NCBI GenBank assembly: GCA_021797915.1
Contig: JAJZYT010000006.1
Span: 17,513-81,512 of the forward strand
Reading direction: 5' to 3'
Length of the DNA: 64,000 bases
DNA from: Thermoplasmata archaeon
GTDB taxonomy: Archaea > Thermoplasmatota > Thermoplasmata > Thermoplasmatales > GCA-001856825
Shown: piece after piece, positions 18,080-27,168 of the stretch
Layout: every line of letters begins with the position of its first letter
Numbering within the stretch: the stretch's first letter is position 1
The notes under the pieces: model-generated
The model's input: only the letters and a program-made list of their open reading frames with translations
What the model was told of the DNA's origin: nothing
Database searches by the model: none
Position numbers and translations under genes: made by a program

Positions 18080-18511
18080 ATTAGAATAATTGACGGAAGC
18101 AATCTGGTACTTGGAAGGGCCTCTTCCTACCTTGCAAAGGAACTCCTGACAAAGCAAGATGAAATTATAATAGTGAACGCAGAGAAGGCAGTGGTCTCGG
18201 GCCGGAAAAGGTTCACCATTGAGCACTACAAGATGGAAAGAGACGTGGGATCTGTCAGAAAGGGACCAAGGTTCCCCAAGGAGGCGGACCGAATATTCAG
18301 GAGGACGGTCAGAGGAATGCTACCAATGAAGAGTTCAAAAGGGATATCGGCATTCAAGAGACTCAGTGTCTACATCGGGGTACCCAAAGAGTTCACCGGA
18401 AAAGAAATTGAAAAATTGGAAGGATTTCAGAACAAACATGTTGCGAATGTCATAACGTTGTATGATGTTTGCAAAGAATTGGGATCAAAAGTGATTGTAG
18501 ATGGTAATTGA
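18080..18511 (+). CDS. rpl13: Large ribosomal subunit protein L13 with damaged or ATT start
   Basis: L13, universally conserved in the large subunit. The frame reads [20 protein letters not shown] from 18080, then [33 protein letters not shown] and the C-terminal helix ending at 18511; 143 residues, a normal length. There is no ATG, GTG or TTG in frame ahead of the conserved IDGSNL; the only possible starts are ATT at 18080 or a neighbour, because an in-frame TGA (18071-18073) closes the frame. An ATG at 18073-18075 sits in the next frame; removing the T at 18076 would give M-E-I-R-I-I-D-G-S. It overlaps S9 by 11 bases. Confidence 0.9.
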   Translation: MRIIDGSNLVLGRASSYLAKELLTKQDEIIIVNAEKAVVSGRKRFTIEHYKMERDVGSVRKGPRFPKEADRIFRRTVRGMLPMKSSKGISAFKRLSVYIGVPKEFTGKEIEKLEGFQNKHVANVITLYDVCKELGSKVIVDGN

Positions 18512-18896
18512 GACAAGCGGGGCCAGGAAGACGGCCGTTGCACGTGCAACAATCAAGGAAGGAAAGGGAAGAATAAGGATAAACGGGGTTCCAGTCGAGA
18601 TATACCAACCTGAACTTGCCAAACTCAAGATGATGGAACCTGTCATGCTTGTTGGAGACAAGATTTCCAAGGTCGATATTGCAGTAAATATGAGAGGCGG
18701 AGGAGTGATAGGCCAGGCTGAAGCGGCTAGAACGGCCATCTCCAGAGCGCTGGTCGATTTCTTCAAAGACCAGGAGCTTGAAAAGATTTTCAAAGATTAT
18801 GATAGGAGCCTGCTCGTAAGTGATGTGAGAAGGAAACTCCCGAAGAAGCCTGGAGGAAGCGGGGCCAGGAAGAAGAAACAGAAGTCTTACAGGTGA
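18501..18896 (+). CDS. rps9: Small ribosomal subunit protein S9
   Basis: S9 of 131 residues, whose basic C-terminal tail reaches the P-site tRNA. Clear signs are the N-terminal [17 protein letters not shown], the central [20 protein letters not shown] and the ending [25 protein letters not shown], with the invariant C-terminal arginine. Its ATG lies inside the end of L13 (11-base overlap), so the two are translationally coupled. Confidence 0.95.
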   Translation: MVIETSGARKTAVARATIKEGKGRIRINGVPVEIYQPELAKLKMMEPVMLVGDKISKVDIAVNMRGGGVIGQAEAARTAISRALVDFFKDQELEKIFKDYDRSLLVSDVRRKLPKKPGGSGARKKKQKSYR

Positions 18897-18900
18897 AAAA

Positions 18901-19122
18901 ATGATTATTCCTGTCAGGTGTTTCAGCTGTGGAAGGGTCATCGGATCCGATTATGTTCGATTCTCGAACAAGGTGGAGGAAATTAGGAAATCGAAGAACA
19001 GGGAAGCGAATTCTGAAGAGATTTCCGGTATCCTGGACGATCTGAATGTCACACGATACTGTTGCAGAAGAATGATCCTTTCTAACGCGGAACTCCTAGA
19101 AGAAATTTTACCATTTGACTGA
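18901..19122 (+). CDS. rpoN: RNA polymerase subunit N
   Basis: Archaeal RpoN (eukaryotic Rpb10), 73 residues. The zinc site is complete: Cys7 and Cys10 in RCFSCG and Cys54-Cys55 in RYCCRRM, which is the atypical zinc-bundle pattern of the family. The protein helps assemble the B/D/L platform. It follows S9 by four bases, as in most archaea, and the tRNA-Pro gene follows directly. Confidence 0.96.
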   Translation: MIIPVRCFSCGRVIGSDYVRFSNKVEEIRKSKNREANSEEISGILDDLNVTRYCCRRMILSNAELLEEILPFD

Positions 19123-19123
19123 A

Positions 19124-19198
19124 GGGGCCATAGGGTAGATTGGACCATCCTACCAGCTTGGGGTGTTGGTGACCCGAGTTCAAATCTCGGTGGCCCCA
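19124..19198 (+). tRNA. tRNA-Pro (anticodon GGG)
   Basis: A complete 75-base cloverleaf. The acceptor stem GGGGCCA pairs with TGGCCCC (seven pairs, discriminator A), the anticodon stem CCAGC/GTTGG encloses the loop TTGGGGT with anticodon GGG, and the T arm CCGAG-TTCAAAT-CTCGG is perfect. CCA is not encoded. No intron is seen. It starts two bases after the rpoN stop codon, so it is probably processed from the same transcript. Confidence 0.95.
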
Positions 19199-19249
19199 TC
19201 TAATTCAAGGGGATATACAACACCAGTTATTGCACATTTTTTGTCCCTT

Positions 19250-20128
19250 TTATAATCCATACAACTGATACTCTGTCACTTTCTTGAATCCCATATGATC
19301 GTAAAGTGGATGCCCCATTTCTGTAGCCTCCAAACAACTCCAGACACACCCTTCTTTAGCTCCATCCATTATAGCTCTCCACGTTATTGCTTCTGCATAT
19401 CCCCGTCTTCGGAATTTCTTCACTGTTCCGACAAAGTAGATGCCTGCTAGATTTCCTGTCTTGTAACGAAGTGAGGTTGCAACCGGGGTTTCACCAAAAA
19501 GACCTATGTAAAGGGTTGCCCCGGGTATGGAGGAACCAATTTGATCAAGTGGAATGTTCACATCTTTACCATCGTCCGAAAACAATCCGTGTCCAAAGCT
19601 CAGACTACTGACCTCCAAAAACATTTTAAGATCCTTCAAAGAACTCACTTCTCTGACATTCAACCCGGTTGAAGATTCAGGAATCTTGTCTGGTAACGGA
19701 TCCAAAATCATTCCGGGACTCACCTCTTGAAGCTTCAATTTCATCTCTTCTATCAGGGGTTTGAGATCTTCCACAATATTCGGCAATGTTATGAGCCGCC
19801 AGGGCAGTCCAGAAGCGACATATAGTTCTTTTATTCGATCTATCAGCTTTTCGATATTGACCGGTTTGTCAAAAGCAAAAACACTGTTGTACTCTGGAGA
19901 GGGAAGACCGGAATTGATCAATGAAACGCCTTCGAAATTTTCAACAGTCCCTCCAGGTATGATCGAAGAGAAAGAACTCAGCAACGACTCCCAATTTTCG
20001 GTGCAAGAAATCTCCAGCTTGGACCTGACGAGCATGTTATACCCCAGACTCGAATCTCCTACGGTGGTTAATCGTTTTCGGATCACATCACCCCGTTGTG
20101 ACAATAGAGGCAAATTGATCTCTTTCAA
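19250..20128 (-). CDS. GNAT-family N-acetyltransferase with a long N-terminal domain
   Basis: A 292-residue protein with a C-terminal GNAT domain. The acetyl-CoA loop is in KKFRRRGYAEAITWRAI (about 237-253), followed by the strand and helix ending in GHPLYDHMGFKKVTEYQLYGL, the usual close of GNAT proteins. The first 150 residues are unassigned; they may form a degenerate second GNAT-like domain, as in other two-domain members. The acceptor is unknown. The gene stands alone, convergent with the tRNA-Pro operon. Confidence 0.8.
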   Translation of the reverse strand: MKEINLPLLSQRGDVIRKRLTTVGDSSLGYNMLVRSKLEISCTENWESLLSSFSSIIPGGTVENFEGVSLINSGLPSPEYNSVFAFDKPVNIEKLIDRIKELYVASGLPWRLITLPNIVEDLKPLIEEMKLKLQEVSPGMILDPLPDKIPESSTGLNVREVSSLKDLKMFLEVSSLSFGHGLFSDDGKDVNIPLDQIGSSIPGATLYIGLFGETPVATSLRYKTGNLAGIYFVGTVKKFRRRGYAEAITWRAIMDGAKEGCVWSCLEATEMGHPLYDHMGFKKVTEYQLYGL

Positions 20129-20172
20129 TGATCAGCAACCAGACTAATATTTTCGCGGATGAAATTTCATGA

Positions 20173-20182
20173 AGTATAAATA
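20173..20182 (+). promoter_or_regulatory. Probable box A for the gene at 20256
   Basis: AGTATAAATA matches the archaeal TATA element. A ribosome site GGAGGTG (20243-20249) lies downstream, implying a leader of about 50 bases. Confidence 0.4.
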
Positions 20183-20255
20183 TTGCCAGAAATAGGATAA
20201 CCATGCAATATAATTCAAAAATAGTAGCAGAAGCGATCAACTGGAGGTGTACCTT

Positions 20256-20702
20256 TTGACCAGGGTCACGAAGAATGATGCCGACATTTTCTTGAAAATG
20301 CTTGATTCGATGTCAACACAGCAGATGCAGGAGGCGATGAATTGGTTCAACAAGGATTTCTCTGCCAAAGATTATTCGGAGTTCAAGAAGAAATATCCTC
20401 AGGGTAGCATAGGCAATAACAATGTTATGGCCATTCTAGTCAATTTCGAGATGCAAGGGGTTCTAGTTAGCCACGGACTGCTGAACGAAGATCTTTACTT
20501 TGATTTCAGTGGTATCGGATTCATCTGGCCAAGGCTAGAGAAGATAGTCGCAGGGATGAGAAAAGAAATGGATGAGTCACTATTTGAAAATGCCGTTTGG
20601 CTTGCAAAGAGACAGAAGGAGTGGAAAAAAGGAGTTTGGCGTCCGAACCTAGCATGGAAGCTTGATGGCGCAAGTGCAAAGAATCAGAAAAAGAAAAAGT
20701 GA
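20256..20702 (+). CDS. Hypothetical helical protein with basic tail
   Basis: I do not recognise this protein. From the TTG at 20256, which sits six bases after a strong GGAGGTG ribosome site, it has 148 residues; a GTG at 20247 is the alternative but overlaps that site. It is predicted mostly helical, soluble, with NDADIFLKMLDSMSTQQMQE near the start, an aromatic-rich centre (LYFDFSGIGFIWPRLEKIV) and a very basic end KNQKKKK. The helix and Trp pattern is like small DUF4760-type proteins, but I cannot assign it. It is not in an operon. Confidence 0.65.
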   Translation: MTRVTKNDADIFLKMLDSMSTQQMQEAMNWFNKDFSAKDYSEFKKKYPQGSIGNNNVMAILVNFEMQGVLVSHGLLNEDLYFDFSGIGFIWPRLEKIVAGMRKEMDESLFENAVWLAKRQKEWKKGVWRPNLAWKLDGASAKNQKKKK

Positions 20703-20811
20703 GCCTCTCTAACCACTGATTACCCAACTTTATCTAATTTCTCTCTGATTGATTGAGGTGGATGTGAGAATAGTGAAACCTCGACATTTTCTTCGCAAGT
20801 GGGTAGCAGTA

Positions 20812-21474
20812 TCAAACTCTCAAAACGTAAAACAACGATATCAAAATCGTAACCGATAGCAATAAGACTGTTTCTGTCATACCAACTGGACGGAGTCCTT
20901 TGGTCTTCAACGCTACAGGAATTCTAGCTACGGACAATGAAAAAACCAGGAAAACTGGATTTAGAATGACCAAGACTACTGGTACCAGATCATAGAGCAA
21001 AAGGTACCTTGCACTTGACAGTTTAGCCCTGACAGTGAACTCAGAACCAATCATGTAAACGAAGAGCGAACCCATCAACAGAATTTCCCTATTTGCGATA
21101 AGTCCGATTGTTTCAACGAAGAGTATCACAAATGCAAGTATGCCTGAAACTGTCCCGAGATATGACAGTTTCTTGGAGGCAAGAAATATTCTCAAGGCAT
21201 AGGTGAGGAAGAAAATCGCGTACGGTACTATCAATAGATAATCAATGTAGATAGATGCGATGGATGCAGCGACGAGGATGATCATCCATGCCGTATCAAT
21301 TTGCGATTTCCACAACCTTTTGAATGGCACATCGTACAGAAACAGCCCCATCCATATTGGAACCCAGTAGAGAATCGAAATGAAATAGCCCCTTGTCAGT
21401 ATCGCAAGAACAACGGAAGAACTACCTAGTATGATAGAGCTGAAGATGTTTCCGTGTTCAACAGGTCTCCTCAT
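20812..21474 (-). CDS. Polytopic membrane protein of unknown function
   Basis: A 220-residue integral membrane protein with about seven transmembrane helices spread over the whole length, separated by short polar loops. No enzyme motif stands out. The second half has GSEFTVRAKLSSARYLLLYD and a conserved-looking loop ALKTKGLRPVGMTETV before the last helix; this order (Arg-rich loop, Tyr-Asp, Lys-Gly-Leu-Arg-Pro-hGly) resembles small YwiC-like membrane proteins, but weakly. It starts with ATG and lies in a monocistronic position convergent with the gene at 20256. Confidence 0.7.
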   Translation of the reverse strand: MRRPVEHGNIFSSIILGSSSVVLAILTRGYFISILYWVPIWMGLFLYDVPFKRLWKSQIDTAWMIILVAASIASIYIDYLLIVPYAIFFLTYALRIFLASKKLSYLGTVSGILAFVILFVETIGLIANREILLMGSLFVYMIGSEFTVRAKLSSARYLLLYDLVPVVLVILNPVFLVFSLSVARIPVALKTKGLRPVGMTETVLLLSVTILISLFYVLRV

Positions 21475-21532
21475 AGATGGAAATAAAATAGGATTAATTA
21501 ATGATTTAGACTTAGTTGTAAGGAACTAAATT

Positions 21533-22858
21533 CTATTCGAAATTCACCGCTTCCAGCAAGTCCCTAGTCGATGCCCTGTCGAAATTCTTACCTAACTCTA
21601 TCAGTCTCTTCACCTTTTCAGGGTCCTTTATGAGCCTGTGCCCCTTGTTCTCTAGGTCCTTCCAGTCGTAAGGATTCTTGAAGTGCCCTTTCGGAACTGT
21701 GACCTCCTTTTGCTGTTCTCCAGCCTTTGTCTTAACGGATATCTTTACAGGAAGATATTCCGGGTACATCTCATCGTACTCCTTGGTGACTTCAAAGTCC
21801 ATTGAATCTATCAGTCTGAGAATTGACGGGTCGTTCAGGTACTTGGGTTCAAAGGAAGATGTGTTTGGTTCTCCGTAAGTCAAGGTATAAGCAATCATGT
21901 AGGGGAGACTGTGATCCGCTGTCTCTTTTGTCTTAGGTCTGAGCTTTTCTGGATCCTTCACAATGATCCTGTGGGCAACGGAGAACGTGTCAACATGAAT
22001 CTCTGATATTTCTTCGCCATTTAGCTGATTCTTGATCCACAACGCGGATTCTATCGCGCTCATTGCGTGATATTCGACGGGAAAATTCTTGATCATGGTC
22101 CTTACGATCCTGTTCTTCTCCAGATCGACCTTAATGTTGCCGGTGACCTGCTTGAAAAAGCCCATTTCTCCTTCAAATATTGGAGAAGGACCCGTAAACC
22201 CTTCATTTGCAAGCAGGGAAGCAAAGACCGAATTTCTGGAGGCATTTGCAGCAGTACATCCCTTCCACATGCTGAGTTCTCCTGCTCTTGTCTGTCTCAT
22301 TGAAATGTTGTTGTTGAGCGCAAGGTTGAGGGTATTGATGAACCTTGACTTGTCGAAGTGATTTAGCACTCCAAGACCTGCCGCCGACGAGATAGAGATA
22401 TATGTGACGTGATCCCAACCCCTATCCCTGATTGAATATGCGTCTGCCAAGGCTCCGACCACCTGGTAAGCTGTTGCCAGGGCCTTGAGAACCTGCATTC
22501 CGCTCTCGTTAGAAGAGTAACCATAGCTCAAGAGTGGAGGTACGTTGTCTGATGGATGCAGTGCTTCCTTGGAAAGATAGGTATCGTTGTAGTCCAGATA
22601 TCTGGTCATTGAACCATTAATGTAGGTCGCAATGTCAACAGAAGCCTTCCTCTTATCGTAGTAGATTGGAGCATCAATCTTTCCCGATGAAGGCAGGAGT
22701 GCGCGCTTGGATATTTGGACTGCGTCCGCATTTCTTGCTCCATAGGAAACAAACAATGAATCCACTATTCTTTTTTTGAGTTCCTCAGTTGTTGATTTAT
22801 CTTTCAAAAGATCATTTATGTGGAGACTGTACTCATAGATTTGCTCATCTAGATTCAA
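21533..22858 (-). CDS. MmgE/PrpD-family protein (2-methylcitrate dehydratase-like)
   Basis: A 441-residue MmgE/PrpD protein, complete in length. Family signs are VDSLFVSYGAR, the YINGSMTRYLDYNDTYL and HPSDNVPPLLSYG active-site segments, the SRNSVFASLLANEGFTGP turn, the FPVEYHAMSAIESAL segment and the C-terminal VTVPKGHFKNPYDW. Members dehydrate 2-methylcitrate in propionate breakdown or act on other tricarboxylic acids (cis-aconitate decarboxylase). No methylcitrate synthase or lyase is in the window, so the substrate is open. Confidence 0.9.
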   Translation of the reverse strand: MNLDEQIYEYSLHINDLLKDKSTTEELKKRIVDSLFVSYGARNADAVQISKRALLPSSGKIDAPIYYDKRKASVDIATYINGSMTRYLDYNDTYLSKEALHPSDNVPPLLSYGYSSNESGMQVLKALATAYQVVGALADAYSIRDRGWDHVTYISISSAAGLGVLNHFDKSRFINTLNLALNNNISMRQTRAGELSMWKGCTAANASRNSVFASLLANEGFTGPSPIFEGEMGFFKQVTGNIKVDLEKNRIVRTMIKNFPVEYHAMSAIESALWIKNQLNGEEISEIHVDTFSVAHRIIVKDPEKLRPKTKETADHSLPYMIAYTLTYGEPNTSSFEPKYLNDPSILRLIDSMDFEVTKEYDEMYPEYLPVKISVKTKAGEQQKEVTVPKGHFKNPYDWKDLENKGHRLIKDPEKVKRLIELGKNFDRASTRDLLEAVNFE

Positions 22859-23115
22859 GAGATCACCCTACCTGAAAATAATTTCTTCTACTAAACTACT
22901 ATCTTTGAAGTGAGTAATTAAGAATATTCAAATTCTGCCATCTTTGGGACGCAAGTTCATTTACGTTTGATTTTTCCTTAAAATTTGCAACCACTATTCA
23001 ATATGGTAGTAAAACTCAGCCTCTCGACTGAAATAATCAAAATCAAATCTAGCCCTAATCTTGACGTTAGAATTTTCTATATCGGTATGTTAGGGATTCA
23101 ATAAAGTGAATAAAA

Positions 23116-24282
23116 ATGAAGTTTTTCCTTGAAAACTATGGTTGCACTCTAAACCAAGCACAGGGGGAAATGATAGCCACTTCCCTAATCTCCCAAGGGA
23201 ACCAGATGGTGGGAGAGCTTGAGTCTGCGGATTCAGTTCTGATTTCTACTTGCGTTGTCATAAAACATACTGAAGACAAAATGAAAAACCGAATAGATGA
23301 GCTAAAGAAACAGGGGAAGGAAGTCATTGTCTCTGGCTGTTTGACCCATCCTCAATCTAAAGGTGTTAGAAGGATAGATTTCTCCTCATCATATGGGAGT
23401 CTTCCAATCCTCAAAGAGGGGGACCTGAGCGTCGGGATCCCAATAGCCGAAGGGTGTGATGGAGGATGTTCGTTTTGCATCTCAAGAATCGCAAGAGGAA
23501 GACTCAAGAGCTTTGATGAGGAAAAGATTCTTTGGAAGATAAAGGAAATGGTTGCGAGGGGAGCAAAGGAAATTCGCTTGACCGCTCTGGATACGGGTTC
23601 CTACGGTAAAGACAAATCGAAGACGCTGTCAGATCTTATCGATAGGATCGTCAGCCTTGAAGGCGATTTCAAAGTTAGAATTGGAATGATGGAACCAGAA
23701 AATGCCAGCTCTATAATAGACGGATTGATTGAAGTGATGAAATCAGAAAAAGTGTACCGATTCCTGCACATACCGTTTCAGAGCGGAGATCCGCTGATTC
23801 TAAGGAAAATGGGCAGACAGTACAGGATAGAAAAATTCTTAGACGTTGTCAGAAAATTCCGGAATGCCTTCCCGACGGGAATCCTCAGCACAGACGTGAT
23901 TGTTGGTTTTCCTTATGAATCGGTCGAGGGCCTCAAGGCAACAGCAGATGTTGTGAAGCAAGTGAGACCTGAAATCCTCAACGTGACCAAGTATTCTCCG
24001 AGGCCCGGTACAGCGGCATATGGGTGGAAGATACCTCCTACGAACCAAACAGCTCAATGGAGCCAGATCCTAAACGAGATTCACAGAGATGTTTCGGAGA
24101 GATCTCTCAGAAGATTCGTCGGAAAAGAAACAGAAATCAGACTGATGGAACTTGGAAAGAATGGCGCCTTCCTCGGAAGAGATCAGGATTATCATCCTGT
24201 GATAATTAAGACAGGAAAACTAGGGGAAAAGAAAAGAGTCAAGATTGTAAATAACTCCCAATTTTACCTCATTGCAAAATAA
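23116..24282 (+). CDS. Archaeal threonylcarbamoyladenosine tRNA methylthiotransferase (CDKAL1/MtaB type)
   Basis: A radical SAM enzyme that converts t6A37 to ms2t6A37 in tRNAs reading ANN codons. The N-terminal UPF0004 domain holds the three cluster cysteines Cys10, Cys46 and Cys75; the radical SAM triad CDGGCSFC is Cys114, Cys118 and Cys121. A C-terminal TRAM-like segment (about 325-388) completes the 388-residue protein, a normal length. The start is ATG. The YciI-like gene overlaps its stop by one base, so they form an operon with the DUF167 gene. Confidence 0.92.
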   Translation: MKFFLENYGCTLNQAQGEMIATSLISQGNQMVGELESADSVLISTCVVIKHTEDKMKNRIDELKKQGKEVIVSGCLTHPQSKGVRRIDFSSSYGSLPILKEGDLSVGIPIAEGCDGGCSFCISRIARGRLKSFDEEKILWKIKEMVARGAKEIRLTALDTGSYGKDKSKTLSDLIDRIVSLEGDFKVRIGMMEPENASSIIDGLIEVMKSEKVYRFLHIPFQSGDPLILRKMGRQYRIEKFLDVVRKFRNAFPTGILSTDVIVGFPYESVEGLKATADVVKQVRPEILNVTKYSPRPGTAAYGWKIPPTNQTAQWSQILNEIHRDVSERSLRRFVGKETEIRLMELGKNGAFLGRDQDYHPVIIKTGKLGEKKRVKIVNNSQFYLIAK

Positions 24283-24605
24283 TGAGTAGGAACTCTATAA
24301 TAACTCGTCTCTCATCTGTAAATGTGCACCACATTCTTCTCTACGATGTCGTTGATAATTTCATCCCGAGGCGTGACCGATTCATGAGCGCTCACCCGGC
24401 ACTTGCAAAAGAAAGTGAAGCAAAGGGAGATTTATTGATGGCAGGTGCATTAAGTGATCCGGTCGATCGTGCCGTACTTATTTTAACCTCTCGAGAAGCA
24501 GTGAAAGAATTTGCTAAGAGTGACCCATATTACTTGAATGGTCTGGTTAGATTCTTATGTTATCAGGAAATGGAATGCGGTCATAGGACCAGGAGTAGAA
24601 TCTAA
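24282..24605 (+). CDS. YciI-like protein
   Basis: A small ferredoxin-fold protein of the YciI family. HHILLYDVVDNFIPRRDRFMSAHPAL, AKGDLLMAGALSDPVDRAVLI and the FAKSDPYYLNGLV segment follow the family order, with the conserved His of SAHP. The longest frame is 107 residues from an ATG that overlaps the previous stop by one base. The family normally starts right before the first strand, so the GTG at 24324 (VHHILLYDV) may be the real start. The enzymatic activity of such proteins is not established. Confidence 0.8.
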   Translation: MSRNSIITRLSSVNVHHILLYDVVDNFIPRRDRFMSAHPALAKESEAKGDLLMAGALSDPVDRAVLILTSREAVKEFAKSDPYYLNGLVRFLCYQEMECGHRTRSRI

Positions 24606-24839
24606 ATGAGACAAAAAATCACCGTTCGAAGGGGTAACGCGCCGATTCAGGAAAAGGAGGGAGTCCTGATCGTTTCTACAACGGAAAAGAGGGAAAGGAA
24701 CAAGGCAAATATTGATATTATCAGACAGCTTTCAAAACATTATTCTATTCCACAATCCAGCGTCAGACTGATTTCCGGAGCAACATCCTCCAAGAAGGTA
24801 GTTGAAATTTTAGACCTCAACGACCCTAAAAGTAGGTAG
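24606..24839 (+). CDS. DUF167/YggU-family protein
   Basis: A 77-residue DUF167 protein. The central NIDIIRQLSKHYSIPQSSVRLISGATSSKKVVEIL segment (about 36-70) is diagnostic, with the conserved GxxSxxK turn. The function is unknown in any organism. The ATG follows the stop of the YciI-like gene with no gap, so it is the third gene of the methylthiotransferase operon. Confidence 0.88.
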   Translation: MRQKITVRRGNAPIQEKEGVLIVSTTEKRERNKANIDIIRQLSKHYSIPQSSVRLISGATSSKKVVEILDLNDPKSR

Positions 24840-24916
24840 GTCTACCAAACCTCGAAGTGTTCTATCACTCATAAAATTCTGGAAGGATTCAATTCTGAAA
24901 AGTTTCAGCCTGTTAT

Positions 24917-25348
24917 CTATTCAATGTAAAGTCTAGCCAAGGTGAAATGTCTCTTTGCAAGAAGCATCGCTGTCTTCAGATTCTTTGCTTCCTTCCCTAT
25001 GGCAGATGCCTTGTAATTCGGATCCACCTTAACATTCACCACATACCCGCTCTCCCCTGCGGTGATGTTGAGGGAAACCACCTTGTATCGATAGAAAAGG
25101 TTCCTGAAAAATTGTTCGGGTTCAGGGGAGTAATCCAGGACGTTCACTCTCTTCTTCAGACTCTCCTTGATCCTCTCCAGTGCCCTCTTTTTGTCATCGC
25201 TGGTGAACAGCTTATAGGTGCCTCCCTTCTCTAGGACATAGAAGATAACATCGTCTGCCTCCATGACGTCCTTAACAGGTAGCCCGGTGGCCTTTTCAAA
25301 AAGCTGAATGAGATCCAGACTTCGTGTATCCAGTGTTATTTCTCCCAA
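24917..25348 (-). CDS. nusA: Archaeal NusA-like KH-domain protein
   Basis: The short archaeal NusA, 143 residues, made of two KH domains without the S1 domain of bacterial NusA. The KH signature is visible as VNVKVDPNYKASAIGKEAKNLKTAMLLAKR in the C-terminal half (about 103-135), and VLDYSPEPEQFFRNLFY is typical of the first half. The start is TTG. It is the last gene of the RNA polymerase operon, three bases behind L30e; RNA binding related to transcription is inferred from the family. Confidence 0.93.
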   Translation of the reverse strand: MGEITLDTRSLDLIQLFEKATGLPVKDVMEADDVIFYVLEKGGTYKLFTSDDKKRALERIKESLKKRVNVLDYSPEPEQFFRNLFYRYKVVSLNITAGESGYVVNVKVDPNYKASAIGKEAKNLKTAMLLAKRHFTLARLYIE

Positions 25349-25350
25349 CT

Positions 25351-25626
25351 TTACTCATTCTCCCTGAACTGAGAGATACCGGAGTCTATAACACCAACAA
25401 CGGAAACCGGGAATGGTTTCCCAAAAATATTACCAAGTTGAATAGAGTTTAGTGGTACGACAAATTTAGGCGACTTGAGTGCATCATATTTTTCCTTCAA
25501 ATGAGGCTCGTTGGCAAATACTACTGCCTTTATACTTCCCTTCTTTCCTAGCTTCTCGGTGACTTTCTCTCCGAGCACGAATTTTCCTGTTTCCTTCAAC
25601 CTTCCAAGTTCCCAGTTAAAGTCCAT
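25351..25626 (-). CDS. rpl30e: Ribosomal protein L30e (L7Ae fold)
   Basis: A 91-residue L30e-like protein with the L7Ae/L30e fold: ELGRLKETGKFVLGEKVTEKLGKKGSIKAVVFANEP gives the first helix-turn (about 6-41), then KFVVPLNSIQLGNIFGKPFPVSVVGVIDSGIS. Binding to kink-turn RNA is the family property. Position between rpoA2 and nusA is the classical archaeal order, which supports the call over a related L7Ae. Confidence 0.9.
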   Translation of the reverse strand: MDFNWELGRLKETGKFVLGEKVTEKLGKKGSIKAVVFANEPHLKEKYDALKSPKFVVPLNSIQLGNIFGKPFPVSVVGVIDSGISQFRENE

Positions 25627-27168
25627 TTACTCTTCTCTCCTGTACGAAAGTTTTACTGCACCCGTACCAAGGGTTATTGGTTGTCCCACTATAATATTTT
25701 CTGCGACGCCATTGAGCCTCTCTACCTCTCCAATCAATCCGGCGTTCAGCAGATGCTTGCTCGTAATTTCGAATGCCGCCCTTGCCAGAACTGATGCCTT
25801 CTTTCCAGAGATCCCGTGCCTTCCGATCGCTTCGACGTTTCCTGAAAAAGTCATCATGTCAGAAACAAGCATTAGGTGCCTGATGTCGGTATTGAGACCT
25901 GCGTTGTGAAGTGTTGAGGTGCTCTCCTCGATGATCGCTTCCCTAGCTGCCTCGACCCCTAGGACCTGAGATATCTCTATGATGTCGTTCGTTTTTGTCC
26001 TGGTATAATCAACGTCCTTAAGTTCCATCACTCCAGCAAGGTTTGAGCCCTGAGTGTAGATGACCCATTCCTTTGCCTTCTGGTCAAACTTAACTATTGC
26101 CCTCTTTATTCCGTCAAGCCCCTTGACCTGGAATGTTTTCAGGTTCTCGTACAGCTGGTAAATTTTCTTATACGATGGTTCTTCTTGAGAGAGTCTGATC
26201 TTGTTCTCTTCTTCGGAGATTGCGGTCTTTTGCATCCTAATTTTCTTTAGCCTCGGCATTATCTCTTCCCGCTTTAGTCCCCTCTCCTGCATCTTCTGCT
26301 TGTCCAACAGGATGAGGACATACCCCTCTGTCGTGTTGACTTCTATATCTGCTACGTCGAGCAGCGTGGTTGACTCTATGGATCTGGCAAGCGAGACTGC
26401 TCTGTCCTCGTCCCCTCTTGCCTTTTCTGTGAGGAAAATGGTCATTGAGGGAGTGCTCGGAGTCTTTCTTGCATCGACGATCTCGATGAGCCTCGGCAGA
26501 CCGAGTGTGACATCCATTTCTGCGACACCTGCAAAGTGGAAAGTTCTCATTGTCATCTGCGTTCCAGGTTCACCGATGCTCTGGGCTCCCACTATTCCTA
26601 CGGCCTCGTAAGGGTCGACGCCTGTCTCCTTGTACTTCTCCAGAGTGGCTTTAATCAGTTTTTCAAAGTCCTTCTCCCCAATACCATAATGCTTCTTTGC
26701 CGCAGTCAGCTGTTCCGCTATTTTCACCGGCAGACTGTTCCCGTCCTTCTCTACCTGACGGATCAGGCTCTTGACCTCGCTGTTCAGCTTTCCTTCCATG
26801 TGATCTGGAAGTTCGATCTTTGCCTCCTCTTTCTTGACAATAACGGCATATGAGAGCACCTTATCGACTGAGCCCCCGGATACCTCCTCATAGTTAACTA
26901 TGTCATCCTGTATTTCCTCGATCTTCTCTATCGTGATTAGTGTCTTGAGCTTGTCTTTCTTCTTCTTTAGAACGTTTTTCTCATTCTGGTATGGAGCAAT
27001 CTTTGATATCTTTGCCTTTGCAACGAATGTCTTTCCCGTGACCGTTATTAGAGCTTCTTTTATCGATTTGTCCGCAGGAATCTCATAGTCAAGGCAGTAT
27101 CCGATAGGGGCCTTTTCTAATATCTCCTTAACCTTCTTGAGTGTGTCCTTCCATGCAAGGATGGTCAT
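25627..27168 (-). CDS. rpoA2: RNA polymerase subunit A'' with N-terminal extension
   Basis: The C-terminal part of the split largest subunit. The trigger loop and bridge-associated region is plain: [20 protein letters not shown] (about 187-206) and [20 protein letters not shown], with [16 protein letters not shown] near the end. At 513 residues it is well over the roughly 400 usual for archaeal A''; about 120 residues precede the region that matches other A'' proteins and carry a lysine-rich segment ([13 protein letters not shown]). The start overlaps rpoA1 by 4 bases. Its L30e neighbour begins right after the stop. Confidence 0.96.
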   Translation of the reverse strand: MTILAWKDTLKKVKEILEKAPIGYCLDYEIPADKSIKEALITVTGKTFVAKAKISKIAPYQNEKNVLKKKKDKLKTLITIEKIEEIQDDIVNYEEVSGGSVDKVLSYAVIVKKEEAKIELPDHMEGKLNSEVKSLIRQVEKDGNSLPVKIAEQLTAAKKHYGIGEKDFEKLIKATLEKYKETGVDPYEAVGIVGAQSIGEPGTQMTMRTFHFAGVAEMDVTLGLPRLIEIVDARKTPSTPSMTIFLTEKARGDEDRAVSLARSIESTTLLDVADIEVNTTEGYVLILLDKQKMQERGLKREEIMPRLKKIRMQKTAISEEENKIRLSQEEPSYKKIYQLYENLKTFQVKGLDGIKRAIVKFDQKAKEWVIYTQGSNLAGVMELKDVDYTRTKTNDIIEISQVLGVEAAREAIIEESTSTLHNAGLNTDIRHLMLVSDMMTFSGNVEAIGRHGISGKKASVLARAAFEITSKHLLNAGLIGEVERLNGVAENIIVGQPITLGTGAVKLSYRREE

